From NCBI RefSeq assembly GCF_000003195.3, contig NC_012878.2:55676629-55740628 (forward strand): DNA of 64,000 nucleotides, read 5' to 3'. The translations under genes were made by a program, and so were the position numbers. The notes beneath the pieces are model-generated. The model saw nothing but the letters and a program-made list of their open reading frames with translations, ran no database searches and was not told the origin of the DNA. Below, piece after piece: positions 31,609-43,540 of the stretch. This stretch comes from Sorghum bicolor (lineage: Eukaryota > Streptophyta > Magnoliopsida > Poales > Poaceae). Numbering within the stretch: the first letter of the stretch is position 1; each line of letters opens with the position of its first letter.

Positions 31609-33090
31609 TAGCTGCCATGCACCTTATTTTTTGGTTGGTGCACCTGGGTTATACACTTATACTGTACTCTACCACTAACTTGAGGCTGTAAGCTATCTAT
31701 AGAGAGAATTAGCTTTAGGTATACTGCTACTTGTACTGTTGCTGTATATGCTGGATTCAGATGCTGTGCTTGATACGTTCGAGTAACAAAGTGAAGGTCT
31801 CCCATGTTATCATTCACCAGACCTACCGACTCAGGTGAGTTTTGTTGCGCTGGAACGTTGGACATATATATATTACTGATTTCTTCTGCAATATTTGTTT
31901 GTTCAAATTTTTTATTCTTATCCATTTAATTCATTGCAGATATTTGTACCTGTACGGTTGTTGCTGCTGAGAGAATATGAACTTGATCAAGATCAATGCT
32001 ACAACAGAAGCAGCACCTTGAGCAGACATGCCTTAGGTTTTGGCCCTACCCTGGCCTTATCAGAGAATGCTTTGCGAAAACTTTTTGAGCTACAGTAGCA
32101 CTTTCATTTGTATATGACAATTATTGTTTAATTATGATTCGTCTCGTAAATTATAAGTAAATTATGTAATTATTTTTTTAATCTATATTTAATGCTTCAT
32201 GCATGTGCCGCAAAATTAGATGTGATAGAGAACCTTGAAAAGTTTTTGGCTTTTGGGAGGAATAAAACAAGGCCTTAAAACCTCAAGTTCTCTGTGAGCA
32301 AACTGCACTGCTCATCCATGGAGGTCATGCCACGTATCACGTGGTTTTGAGTCCATAACTTCTTCCACTTGATTTGATCAATGTCTGTCATGTTTGTATA
32401 GCACATGGTATGAAGAAACAATTAATTGAGCGCTCACATATCAAGTGGTTTTTAAGGAAACTGCCTACTTGATTTGACCAATGCTTTGTCATGTTTGCAT
32501 TGCGCATGGTATGAATAAATAATAAATGAGTGCACTACACAGTACAACATAAACACTTATAACATATACATACTTGTTCTTATAAACACACGTATGTACC
32601 CTATTCCTATGAGCACATCCAAGAGATACCAACTTGGAGCTCATTGTATTTCAGTTCTCTTTCTTGATTCTGAAATTTTATTGTAGCATTTTTATTTTAT
32701 TTGATAATTATTGTCTAATTATAGACTAAGTTTAAAAGATTCGTCTTATAAATTAAAGTGGACTTATGGCAATTTGCAAACCGATGCAAAAATACTAGCT
32801 GACGTCATCATAGGCTTGCAATTTGCAAACCGATGCAAAAATACTAGCTGACGTCATCATACGCTTTCCTGTCATGCACTCAGAGGCGCAATTGGATGGT
32901 CCCACCTGTCAGCGGACCACCTCCTGCCTCTTAAGCCCCGCCCCTTCCTCCCCACGATACCGCGCGAAGAAATCTCTCCACGCCCACGGCCCACGGCCGC
33001 GCTCCTCGCCTGCTTAGCCGATGCCAGCGCACTCCCGCCCCGTCTCCCGCAACCCGTAGCCCCACCACAGCTGCCTCCCCCTCCCATCCC
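31609..33090. other. Upstream region of the GH17 gene with two degraded MITEs
   Basis: Approximate positions 32053-32274 hold a degraded copy of the GGCCTTGTTTAG MITE (right end AAACAAGGCC intact, left end scrambled), and 32672-32760 a second fragment (TTGTAGCATTTTTATTTT, AAAAGATTCGTCTTATAAAT). A 49-bp tandem duplication lies at 32769-32866. From ~32930 the sequence is C-rich, as for a promoter/5' UTR. Confidence 0.6.
32769..32866. promoter_or_regulatory. 49-bp tandem duplication with two TGACGTCA elements
   Basis: Units 32769-32817 and 32818-32866 differ by one base. Each contains the palindrome TGACGTCA (32800-32807 and 32849-32856), a binding site for bZIP factors such as the TGA group. 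They lie 235-291 bp upstream of the GH17 start codon. Regulatory function is inferred. Confidence 0.7.
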
Positions 33091-35770
33091 ATGGCGCAGC
33101 GCCCCGCTGCCGCCGCCGTCTTCGTCGCCGCCGCCGTGGTGGCCCTGCTCCTGCTCCCTCCTTCCGCGGCGGCGGCGCCCGTGGGGGTGAACTGGGGCAC
33201 GATGATGTCGCACCCCATCCACCCGTCCGCGGTGGTTGAGATGCTGCGCGCCAACGGGGTCGACCGGGTGAAGCTCTTCGACGCCGACCCCTGGACGGTC
33301 GCCGCGCTCGCCGGGTCGGGCGTGCAGGCCATGCTCGCCGCGCCCAACGACCAGCTCGCCTCCCTCGCCCGCGACCCGCGCCGCGCGCGCGAATGGGTCC
33401 GCCACAACGTCACGGCCAACGTCAACGCCGGCGTCGACGTCAGGTACTGCTACACTACCACCACGCCAACTGCCGGCGCATCTAGCTAGCTCACTGAGTG
33501 AGTAGTTGGTAGCAGTAGCACTAGCACCGTCGTTGCTCTGCCTCGCGCGCTCGGGTGCGCTCGACTGACGACTGGCGCCGCGGCCCGGATGCCCATGCTC
33601 CGTGCTCAGGAATGTGATTTGGGCTGTTTGATTTGATCAGTGTTTGGTAGAATGGCGTGGGCGAGACGAGTTGTCTTCGCGCGAGTACGTGTTTGGTAGT
33701 GGTACTACAAGTGCCAATGGGACGTGATGTGTATTCTGGTGCGCTGAGAATGTTTGATACAATGCTACCGCAGTGAGATGTGCATATTTTTTTTTAGTTC
33801 ATGCGAAATGGATGCAATGCTTGTGCTGCTGCTGTACTGTTCAGTGCAGACGTTCAGGTCTCTCTGCTTGCTGTTTAGAAGATACTCCTTCCGCCCCAAA
33901 ATAACGTCGATCTGTTACTTACAGTAAGCAAGTTTAGTAGAGTATATGCTTTATCAGATGTCGGAGGCAGCCATATGACAGTTCATGGTTCATGCATGTT
34001 GATTGTAGAGCATACCAGACTTTGCATGCTGGTTCATTCACATTGGAAGCCGTACGTTTCTTAGAGGTCTGTGCTTTGACTTGCTCTTTTTTAAGATGTT
34101 AGCTGTGGGTCATACACTCATACGTGCTGGACTACTGGTTGCCATGTTCTTAGGAGTGTGTCATGCACCATGCATTGATTGTTATTAGTACTATGTCAGC
34201 TATCAGGCATGGAATTGTAGGTAATAATTTAGACATGTTTTACTGGTGAGAGGAACCATAGAGTATGTGGCCGTGTCATAATTTGGTGTTTCAGGAGTTC
34301 TTTTGGATTTTAATGGATCGGCCAGTGAAGTTATATTATCATGTTTAGGTAGTGACTAGTGAGCTTGGTGCTTTTATTTCACTAAGTTGCAATTAATGCT
34401 CTCTTGTTCTTGAATAGTGGTATCATACAGTATATCCATAGCACAGTTTTTTGTCCTTAAAAGATATTCATATACACAAGACACGAATGGTCATGTTTTT
34501 TTCTCACCAATTCACCATTCTCATGCATATAGGCGAGCATGTTTATATGAATTCAATGAAATTGTTGCACAGAAAGTTACAGTATGCTATAGTTGTTACT
34601 CAGTTCCAGTCTTTGTATAGTCCTATTGTGAAAGTCCTGATACCTATATGCCAATTGTTCAGGTATGTGGCTGTTGGCAATGAACCTTTTCTGAAGAGCT
34701 ATAATGGCAGCTTCATCAACATTACCTTTCCAGCACTCAAGAACATGCAGAGGGCTCTAGATGAGGCTGGCTTTGGCCAACGCATCAAGGTAGTTGTGCC
34801 ACTGAATGCGGATATATACAGCTCCCCTGAGAACAAACCAGTGCCATCTGCTGGGAGTTTTCGCAAGGATATCAATACCCTCATGGTTGACATTGTTAAT
34901 TACCTCCATGCAAATGATGCGCCCTTTGTGGTTAACATCTACCCATTTCTCAGCCTATATCAGAATCCCAACTTCCCGCTGAATTTCTCCTTCTTTGATG
35001 GTGCTACCAAGCCAGTATTTGATCAAGGAATGGTCTACACTAATGTGTTTGATGCCAATTTTGATACTCTTGTCTGGTCATTAAGGAAAGCTGGAGTGCC
35101 CGACATGAGAATCATTGTTGGTGAAGTTGGCTGGCCAACGGATGGTGATAAGAATGCTAACATCAAATACGCACAGAGGTTCTATAATGGTTTTCTGAGG
35201 AAGGTGGCCAAAAATATTGGCACACCTCTGAGACCTGGTCGTATGGAAGTTTACCTGTTTGCATTGATTGATGAGAACCAGAAGAGTGTCCTGCCTGGAC
35301 GCTTTGAGCGTCACTGGGGACTATTCACTTATGATGGAAAACCAAAGTTCTCTATGGATCTCAGTGGAAATGGCAAAGGCAATTTGGCTGAAATTAAAGG
35401 GGTGCAATACTTGCCATCACAATGGTGTGTATTCAACAAGGATACAAAGGATAAATACAAAGATCTGCCAGCCTCTGTAAACTATGCATGCTCAAATGCA
35501 GATTGTACGCCACTGGGGTATGGGGCCTCATGCAATGGTCTCAGCCATGATGGGAACATATCATATGCATTCAACATCTATTTCCAGACAATGGATCAGG
35601 ATGTCAGGGCTTGTTCTTTTGGAGGCCTTGCAATGATCACAGCGACAAATGCTTCACAAGGAGGGTGCTTGTTTCCAGTACAGATTCTGAGTGCTTCAGG
35701 AAGAGTGGTGCCACTGATATTTTGGCCTATAACCTTGGTTATGCTAGTCTCTGTGATCAATCTACTGTAG
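33091..35770 (+). CDS. GPI-anchored beta-1,3-glucanase (GH17 with X8/CBM43)
   Basis: Exon 1 is 33091-33443 and exon 2 is 34663-35770, joined GT-AG across a 1219-bp intron that splits an Arg codon; 486 residues. Residues 1 to ~28 are a signal peptide (alanine/leucine-rich, cleavage near AAAA-PVG). The GH17 domain starts [12 protein letters not shown]. The acid/base is Glu125 in AVGNEP and the nucleophile Glu272 in [12 protein letters not shown]. After ~residue 370 an X8 module begins WCVFNKD and carries the conserved cysteines ([21 protein letters not shown]). The last ~20 residues are hydrophobic ([17 protein letters not shown]), consistent with GPI-anchor addition. Family members hydrolyse or bind callose at the cell wall/plasma membrane, for example at plasmodesmata. 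The bulk of the enzyme is one exon. The frame can be read upstream of 34663 to 34451 but lacks the N-terminal half of the fold, so the spliced start is preferred. Confidence 0.93.
33444..34662 (+). other. Intron of the GH17 gene (1219 bp)
   Basis: No transposon or gene is seen. It is a moderately AT-rich intron, with TTCAG/GTATGTGG at the acceptor. Confidence 0.7.
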
Positions 35771-36816
35771 ACATGGACGGATAGTAGTAAGCACTGAAAT
35801 ATTGGGTTACTGAAGCGGTAATAGGTTTGCACATACACAGGAAAGAATAGTCACTCAAGATGATGTTGATGAGGACAACAAAATTGTCAAACACAGTCGT
35901 GTTCTCTGTGCTACTGGCAGTAGTACCATACCTCATTAACTTTGATAGTGAGAAAGCTAAAATTTGACATGTGGTCGGTAGAAGCTGATGATCTCGCATA
36001 TCAACAAGTGTTAAGTCCTGAACCTTTTACCACATCCATTGCTGTGCTGGCTGCTGATATTTTACAGCAACATGGCTTTCACTTTCTTTTCGATACCAAA
36101 TACCGATGCTACCTGTTCACTGAGTAACAGTCTGTGTCTGTCGTATGTGAAGCGAACAATTTGCGCAGCACCTGCAGCATTACTACCCTGTCTTTTATTT
36201 ACAGGTTTGCTCTCGTCTGGATGTATGAACCAAGTGAAAGAAACTTTTCTTGTTTCATGATAGCTACACTGGATTCCCATGTGTGGTATTTTTGTCTGTT
36301 CACTACTCCAGTCACTTCTCTAGGGAGAGAACATAATGCTGATCATTGTCCCTTGTTCAGTCCTCTTTGTTTCGTTTCCGGTTATCTTATTTCTTTGGGA
36401 ACATCTATTTATGTTTATTGATTCTTTTGGTCTAGTCAGCTCAGGGCAGGCATACCTGACAGGAACTCCGAAGGATCGAACGTTGTGGAGTCACAAACAT
36501 GGTCGATTCATTACGAAATTCCGGAGAAGGTATTTGCATTATCTTCTTCTAGGAATCTGATTTGACGAACTGAGATTCGAAGCTCCATCACGGAGTTCAG
36601 TGGAAGCTATCTACTCTTGGCACAATTTTCCAGTTAATTCTGCTGAATCAGCATTTGACATGTCTCCAGCTGGAGTCTGCTGGATGTGCGAACCGTTCCA
36701 TTTCCTCAATCCTTCATACCATTTTTTCCGGTGCTTTACATGCTTGCCCTTCGAAATATGGATGTTTGATGATCGATAAGTTCATTAATTTCGATGTGAT
36801 GCGGACGGATTCCCCG
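35771..36816. other. 3' flank of the GH17 gene up to the LINE
   Basis: A probable 3' UTR followed by intergenic DNA. Open frames on both strands (for example 36134-36421) have no domain content. Confidence 0.45.
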
Positions 36817-36833
36817 AATCTTAAGTGGTTGTT
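36817..36833. repeat. Left target site duplication of the LINE
   Basis: AATCTTAAGTGGTTGTT is repeated exactly after the LINE poly-A at 43524-43540. Confidence 0.95.
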
Positions 36834-36894
36834 GGTTTGTAATAATCTCCTAATTCTGGACGACGCAGGTAAGTGGCTGCTGAGGCCCCTACGC

Positions 36895-37020
36895 GTCCGC
36901 CGCCGCTGGCCTTCGCGCCGCCCGCGCGTTTGCCGCTGCTGGCCGGCGCGCCGCCCGCGCGTCCGCTGCTGCTTGCCTGTGCGCCGCCCGCGCGTCCGCT
37001 GCTGCTGGCCTGCGCTCCTC
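36895..37020 (+). repeat. 33-bp tandem repeats in the LINE 5' region
   Basis: The block CGCGCCGCCCGCGCG starts at 36914 and recurs at 36947 and (one base changed) 36980, a period of 33 bp, with a partial fourth unit. Such repeats may serve as an internal promoter region. Confidence 0.8.
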
Positions 37021-37747
37021 CAGTGCATCTGCCTGCGCACGCACGCATCGCTGTGCGTGACCCGAGGGGCCGCCGCGTGTGTGGGTCACGCGCCACCGCC
37101 GCCCGCATCTGGCCCGTCGCTCTCCGGCTGTCGCATGTGTGTGCTGTGCCACATCGCCGGCTCGCTGCTCGCCGTCACGTCCGCCTCTGCTCCCTACAGA
37201 ACTTGCACCCAAGTTGTTCGACGTTTTGCCAGAATGGTCAATCAGGATGGAGTGCTATCCTTGACTGAAGATCTCTCATGGCGCATCTAAGCAAGCCTCT
37301 TCTAGCCCCGATGGAGCTCTCTGGCCTCAATTTTCGCCAAGGTATTGGGGTCCAAGCTGCCATCAATCAGAGGTTTGGTCTTTCAGTCTCTCCCTCGGGG
37401 ATTTCTTCTGGTGTTTTCTTTCTAGTTGCTTCTTTTGGTCGTTGCAAGTTCCGTCTTTGCCCTCTCTCAGTGGGTCTCCTCCTCCAAGCCACCATTGGGG
37501 GTGTTGCTCAGGATTTCTGCGTTCCTTGCTCCTCGAGTATTTCGCTTCTCAGTTTCTTCTAAAAATGTGGGCTTCCACATCTTCAAGTTGGCTAGCTTCG
37601 AATGCTCTAACTATAAGATCTTTTTTCACCTTTGGGGCAATGGAGGTCCTCGTTGGAATCTAGAACTTGCAGCTTTCAATAGAGAAGAAGATGATTCCTG
37701 GTTGTTAGGAGCACCTGAGTTACGTAGATGCTGTAAAGTCGGGTATT

Positions 37748-39727
37748 TTGACAGGAGCAAATAGTCTTCCAGTCAAGCAAAAGTTCAGTATTTTGGCAGA
37801 ATCAAATAGACCTCCGAGCAAGCAATCGGTTTTCGATCGTCTGATTTTCCCAAAAGATGCTTGGGGTTCTCGTGCAGCCCCTCCAGACCGACTTTTCTAT
37901 GGCCGGGCTCAAAATTCAGTTAGAAGGAATTTGGTCAGCAGAGAGAAGCCAGGCAACAATGGGTGTGGAAAGGCAATCGACTCTACTCAGATGGATTTGA
38001 ATTTGGCTTTAGATCTTGGGATGAGTCAACCTCCATCTGCTTTTCACCCTAATCCGAATCTGTCATGGACAGGAAGCTCCAGGTCTTGCTCACGTTGCCT
38101 CTCAAACAATCATTCAAGGAGTGGCTGTAAATTCAAGATTAGATGTTATAGGTGCCTGTATGAGGGACATATTGCAATGAATTGCATTGAGCAACAACAC
38201 TTGGACAGAAACTTGTTTAGAATTAACCAGAGGTGTGATTGGAGCATTAAAGGAAAAGCTCAACTCGAGCAGCCCAAATGGTTCTCCAAGACCAGGAGCG
38301 TGCCTCTTAGACTGAGTGAGAGCAGCCCACCCATTTTTAGCTCTTTTGCAGATTGGTGGAGCGTGGGCTTGGCTTTGCAGACGGCGCCTCAACAGCCTGA
38401 GCCCAGGATCATACCGTGGACCCTACCATCTAAGTATATGAATGATTCGCCGGATGCATTTGAGACCCACAGGAAAGAAGATGCAACCAAGATTAACAGA
38501 GACGTAGTACAAAGCCAATGGTCAGAAAAAATACATGTGCAACAAGAGACACCTGAACAGGGTATCATCGATTTTTTTGGCTTGGGGCAACAGGTTGTAG
38601 GTATAGAGGTTGAGGAGCAACAGAACAATGAATGGCATGAAGAATTATCAGCAGCACTGAGCCTTAATCTAAACATGGTTCCTCTAGTTCTGGAGCAGGA
38701 CTTGAATGCAGCTCCTTTGCCAGATGATCCACAAGTAGTTCTTTTTCATCCACTGCACTCAATGGCTCAGGACAACATAGACTTAAATGAAACAGAGGCC
38801 AACATACAACATCCAGTCCAACTTGAAGTTGCAGAAGAGGTTGTGGAGGAGAATCATCCTATCATAGAGTCACAAGCTCAAGATCAGCAGAGTAACTTCC
38901 TAACATCAGAGATTTCTCAAGAGGACCATTTGGATGATTTGGAAATCCAAATCCTTCATAATCAGAAAAAGGCACAAGATTTGGATTGGCAGCAGGAGGA
39001 GAATGTTATAATCAACAATATTCACGTGGGTATGGTTAGGACTCAGGACAGTTTTTTTCCGCCTAGCCCCAACAATAAGCAGTTATCTCACATGTCAGCT
39101 TCAAGGGTTGACTCCCCTCTTTTCCAACCTAAAGCTATACTCCAAATTCCAAAGTTGTGGGCTGACTTTTTTCAGGTGCTTCTTAATTCTCCATCTCACT
39201 TTGAGTGGACAAAAAAACTTCTACAGACACAATTCCCCTCTCTGATCCAGCAAGCTGGTGATATTCAGGATCTCACTATCCCTGAAAATTTTATTGGGTC
39301 AACTCAAAAAGTTTGTGATCGCATAAAGCATCCTATCAGTAGCTTAGTTCTCGAGGAAGAATTGAACATAGAGCAGGAGCACAACGTTTCTCCCCAGAGT
39401 AAGAAAAGAACAAGGAAAGCTAAGCCTCAGTCACCAATGGTTGATTCAGAAGTTAGGAGGAGCAACAGGGTCAAGGAAAAATTCAATGGTTTTAAAACCA
39501 GTCAATGTAAGGTGGCAAATTGCTTAGGTTGCTCAGCCAAGCCACCAACGATGTCAGCTGATCTGCTGAAAAGTATTGGTTCAAATATTTGTCAAATCCC
39601 TGAGGAGCAGCTTGATGTGGAGACTCTCAACAAGAAGAAGAAGACAGGAGTAATAGCAAAGAAGACGACTAGCAGCAAGCCCTCCAAAGAAGATGAGGAT
39701 GAGAAGAAGAAGGGAGAATCAAACTAG
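37748..39727 (+). CDS. LINE ORF1 protein (nucleic-acid binding, CCHC)
   Basis: The 659-residue frame contains the zinc knuckle CYRCLYEGHIAMNC (C-X2-C-X4-H-X4-C) at about residues 132-145, preceded by CSRCLSNNHSRSGC. The long middle is Gln/Glu-rich and the C-terminus is Lys-rich (NKKKKTG, DEDEKKKG). ORF1 proteins of plant L1s bind the element RNA in the ribonucleoprotein. Upstream frames at 37278-37562 and 37426-37764 (FRFSVSSKNVGF, FFHLWGNGGPRWNLELAAF) look like the missing N-terminal part in other frames, so ORF1 probably has one or two frameshifts. The stop lies 12 bp before ORF2. Confidence 0.8.
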   Translation: MTGANSLPVKQKFSILAESNRPPSKQSVFDRLIFPKDAWGSRAAPPDRLFYGRAQNSVRRNLVSREKPGNNGCGKAIDSTQMDLNLALDLGMSQPPSAFHPNPNLSWTGSSRSCSRCLSNNHSRSGCKFKIRCYRCLYEGHIAMNCIEQQHLDRNLFRINQRCDWSIKGKAQLEQPKWFSKTRSVPLRLSESSPPIFSSFADWWSVGLALQTAPQQPEPRIIPWTLPSKYMNDSPDAFETHRKEDATKINRDVVQSQWSEKIHVQQETPEQGIIDFFGLGQQVVGIEVEEQQNNEWHEELSAALSLNLNMVPLVLEQDLNAAPLPDDPQVVLFHPLHSMAQDNIDLNETEANIQHPVQLEVAEEVVEENHPIIESQAQDQQSNFLTSEISQEDHLDDLEIQILHNQKKAQDLDWQQEENVIINNIHVGMVRTQDSFFPPSPNNKQLSHMSASRVDSPLFQPKAILQIPKLWADFFQVLLNSPSHFEWTKKLLQTQFPSLIQQAGDIQDLTIPENFIGSTQKVCDRIKHPISSLVLEEELNIEQEHNVSPQSKKRTRKAKPQSPMVDSEVRRSNRVKEKFNGFKTSQCKVANCLGCSAKPPTMSADLLKSIGSNICQIPEEQLDVETLNKKKKTGVIAKKTTSSKPSKEDEDEKKKGESN

Positions 39728-39739
39728 GTTGAAAATGAA

Positions 39740-42700
39740 GTGGCTCTCTATATGGAAGAGAAGAAGAACATGCACATGCAACAAGTCTCAATGAATACAA
39801 ATAAGCACTGGAATATTTTATGCTGGAATGTGAGGGGCCTCAATTCAGATAAGAAGTGGAACTCGATAAGAGATAAGATAGTAGAAAGCAAATGTGACAT
39901 AGTTTGTCTTCAAGAAACAAAGAAGGAACAATTTGACTCAACTTTTATCAGGAATATTTGTCCACAACACTTTGACTCCTTTGCTTTCAAACCATCCCAG
40001 GGTGCTTCAGGGGGAATACTAGTTTGTTGGAATGGAAGGACTTTCAATGGAGTGGAAATCTTCCAGAATGATTTTGCTATCACTGTGGAATTTTCTTCAA
40101 ATTATAATAGGGAAGCTTGGCTTCTAACTACTGTTTATGCACCCTGCACCCCAAATGGGAAGAGAGCCTTCCTTGACTGGTTTAAAAATATCCAAATGCC
40201 AGATGAAAAAGAGTGGTTGGTTATAGGAGATTTCAACCTAATAAGAAAACCTGAAGACAGAAACAAAGAGGGAGGAGACATTAATGAAATGTTCCTATTC
40301 AATGAAGCAATCAACACTCTAGGGTTGACAGAACTACCTTTACATGGACGACGGTTCACATGGACAAATAAGCAACCTTCTCCTCTCCTAGAAAGGCTTG
40401 ATTGGTTCTTTACTTCAAATGCTTGGACTACCAATTATCTAGGCACCAGCGTGAAAAGTTTGGTTATGGAGACATCTGATCATTGGCCATGTGTGATTGA
40501 AATAGTAACTTCAATTCCAAAAAGCAGGATCTTCAGGTTTGAAAATCACTGGCTTGAAAGAGAAGATTTCATCACTGTTCTATTGCAAGGATGGAATTGT
40601 CAACAATCTGTAACCGACCCAGCCAAAGTCCTTACAGCAAAATTCAAGAATCTCAGAAAAGCTCTGAAGGTATGGAATGCAAAGACTCCAAGTCTTCTGA
40701 ATGCAGTTAGCAACAATAAGTTGATTCTCAATCTATTAGACACAATCGAATCCTTCAGGGATCTTACACTTATGGAATGGAACTTCAGAGAGAGAGTGTG
40801 TACAAAACTAATTTCCCTCCTAAAACAACAAAGGAGCTACTGGAAGCAACGAGGGAAAATAAATTGGGTCAAAGAAGGGGATGCCAGTACAAGATATTTC
40901 CATGCTCATGCCACCATCAGACATAGAAAAAACTCCATTGCCACTTTGCAAGATGGAGCCGGGAATAGTTTTTCAGAGCATGAGGATAAAGCTAAGATTC
41001 TATGGGAAACTTTCAAGGAGAGATTGGGGACTATTGATTTCAACCATATGCTCTTTAACCTCAATGAGCTTTTGATTGCTTCAAATAACTTGAATTCCCT
41101 GGAAATCCCTTTTTCCAAACAAGAAATTGATAAGGTGGTATCTGAATTACCAAATAACAAATCTCCTGGTCCAGATGGTTTTAATAATGAATTTGTCAAA
41201 GGGTGCTGGGATCTTATAGCTCCAGACTTCTACAAATTATTTGAAAGTTGCTTTGATCATAATCCATGTCTGAGAAGTCTGAACAGCTCTCTTATAGCAC
41301 TGATTCCAAAAAAAGATGGCCCAATTTCAGCATCGGATTACAGACCCATATCGCTTCTGAATAGCTCTGTCAAGATATTCACAAAGCTTCTTGCAAACAG
41401 ATTGCAGAGAGTAATCAAAAGTTTAATACACAAAAATCAATATGGTTTCATCAAAACTAGAACCATACAAGATTGTTTGGCATGGGCATTGGAATATATT
41501 CACATATGTCATAAATCTAGAAAGGATTTGATAATCCTAAAGCTTGATTTTGAAAAAGCCTTTGATAAAGTAGAACATGAAGCTATAATTCACATCCTTC
41601 AGGCAAAAGGCTTTGGTGGGAAATGGATTAAATGGATAAAGGAATTATTATATACAGCAACCTCTTCAGTTCTTCTCAATACATTGTAAGAGAGGGGTAA
41701 GGCAAGGAGACCCCCTCTCTCTTTTGTTATTTGTCTTAGTGGCAGATCTTCTGCAATCTGTCTTAAACAAGGCTAAATCTCTGAATCTTCTAAACCTACC
41801 TCTGCCACTAAGATCCTCTGAAGATTTCCCAATTATCCAATATGCTGATGACACCTTGATCATCATGGAAGCCTGCAGCAGACAGTTGTTAGTCCTGAAA
41901 GCTTTACTCCACTCTTTCGGTGAATCCACAGGCTTAAGGGTTAATTACTCGAAATCTATTATGGTTCCAATCAACACTTCAGAAGAAAGGTTACTTCACC
42001 TAGCAAGGACTTTTAATTGTGAAAAGGGCAGTCTGCCATTCACTTACTTGGGACTCCCTTTAAGTTTGACTAAACCAAGAGTCATTGATTTTTCACCTCT
42101 TGTCAGTAGATGTGAAAGAAGGTTAGCCGCCACTTCAACTTTTCTCAACCAAGCTGGAAGGCTCCAACTAACTAACTCTGTCTTCTCAGCCTTCCCAACC
42201 TTCTGCATGAGCACCTTTGCCATTCATTCTTCTGTCATTGAACAGATTGATAAGTACAGGAAATTATGCCTATGGAGAGGGGCTGATATCAATGCTAATC
42301 AGAGGCCAAAAGCAGCCTGGTCAATGGTGTGCAAATCAAAAGAGGAAGGAGGGTTAGGAGTTCTAAATCTTAAAACCCAAAATGAAGCTCTTCTACTTAA
42401 GCACCTGAACAAGTTTTTCAACAAAGAGGACGTCCCATGGGTGTCACTAGTCTGGGAAAGCTATTATGATTCAGACACCTTGCCATGTCAGGGAAGAAAA
42501 GGTTCCTATTGGTGGAGAGACATTCTTAAATTGTTGGACAAATTCAAAGGAATGGCAAAGGTGAACATAAACAATGGCAAATCCTGTTACCTATGGCTTG
42601 ATATGTGGGATGATAAAGTGCCCAATCAAGCTTACCAAGAACTTTTCTCATTTGCAAAATCACAAACAACTACTCTGGCAGCAGCTAAATGAACCATTCC

Positions 42701-43367
42701 TTTGTCAGGCCTCTTCCACCTCCCATTATCTCAGCAAGCCTACTCTCAATTCCTGCAGCTTGATTCAGAACTGCATCAGTTAACACTAAATGATGATCCT
42801 GATAAGTGGTCTTACCTCTGGAGCTCTGGTAAATTCTCTGTTGCAAAAGCCTACAAACATCTTAGTGGCCACAATCATATTCATTCAGGGTTTAAATGGA
42901 TTTGGAGCAGCAGCTGTCAAAACAAGCACAAAGTCTTTGCTTGGCTTATCATGAAGGATAGATTAAGCACAAGAGAGTTGTTAAAAAGGAAGAATATGGA
43001 ACTTCAAGATTATAATTGTGTCCTTTGCAACAATAGAACAAAGGAATCATTGTTGCACTTAATGCTTCTCTGCCCTTTTGCTCAAGCATGCTGGGCATGG
43101 CTTAACTGTCATGTCATTCTGCAAGAGGATCTCCACAGGAATATAGAAAGTTTTAAATTACAGCTGCATGTCCCATTTTTCATGGAGATCATTATACTAA
43201 TGGGTTGGTCCATTTGGAATGCAAGAAATGGTCTAATCTTCAATCAAGTGCAGCCATCAGTAGAAGCCACAAAGCGGGCATTCAAGTCAGAATTTGCATT
43301 GATCCTTCTTCGTGCAAAAAGAAGTTATTTTCCTTCCATAGAGCTATGGTTAAACAATCTTGCTTAA
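39740..43367 (+). pseudogene. LINE ORF2 (endonuclease-reverse transcriptase), disrupted
   Basis: The first part (39740-41689) carries an APE-type endonuclease ([29 protein letters not shown]) and the start of reverse transcriptase ([38 protein letters not shown]). After SSVLLN the frame breaks near 41680 and resumes one frame over with [20 protein letters not shown]. About seven residues expected between these blocks are missing, so a deletion of roughly 20 bp explains the shift. The active-site motif YADDTLI follows at ~41840. An in-frame TGA at 42690 interrupts the C-terminal part, which resumes and ends with a zf-RVT-like region (FKWIWSSSCQNKHKVFAW, CVLCNNRTKESLLHL). Confidence 0.9.
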
Positions 43368-43523
43368 TGTTTTTAATTTCTCTTATTTTCTTTCTCTCTT
43401 TTTTTGTCTCCTGAACCTCCTTATCTTGCTTTGCTTCCGTGTTTGCCTTGTACTGTACTGTATTTTTTTTAATATTAGTTTTCACTGTAGGGGTGTAAAC
43501 CCCTCCAGTTTCTCTCAAAAAAA

Positions 43524-43540
43524 AATCTTAAGTGGTTGTT
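43524..43540. repeat. Right target site duplication of the LINE
   Basis: This is an exact second copy of the 17-bp sequence at 36817-36833. Confidence 0.95.

Larger units (their letters stand above)
36834..43523 (+). mobile_element. Full-length L1-type LINE retrotransposon
   Basis: The 6690-bp element is bounded by a perfect 17-bp target duplication and ends in a short poly-A after GGGGTGTAAACCCCTCC. It has a GC-rich 5' region with 33-bp repeats, an ORF1 with a zinc knuckle and an ORF2 with endonuclease, reverse transcriptase and zf-RVT regions. The perfect duplication suggests a fairly recent insertion, but ORF2 carries a frameshifting deletion and a stop, so this copy should not be active. 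Confidence 0.95.

Noticed and set aside
34451..34662. In-frame extension of GH17 exon 2 upstream to 34451
   Set aside because: It would remove the signal peptide and the N-terminal half of the GH17 barrel, and the exon 1-exon 2 splice restores a complete enzyme.
36655..37290. 211-residue frame at the left edge of the LINE
   Set aside because: It crosses the LINE boundary and target duplication and is a by-product of the 33-bp GC-rich repeats.
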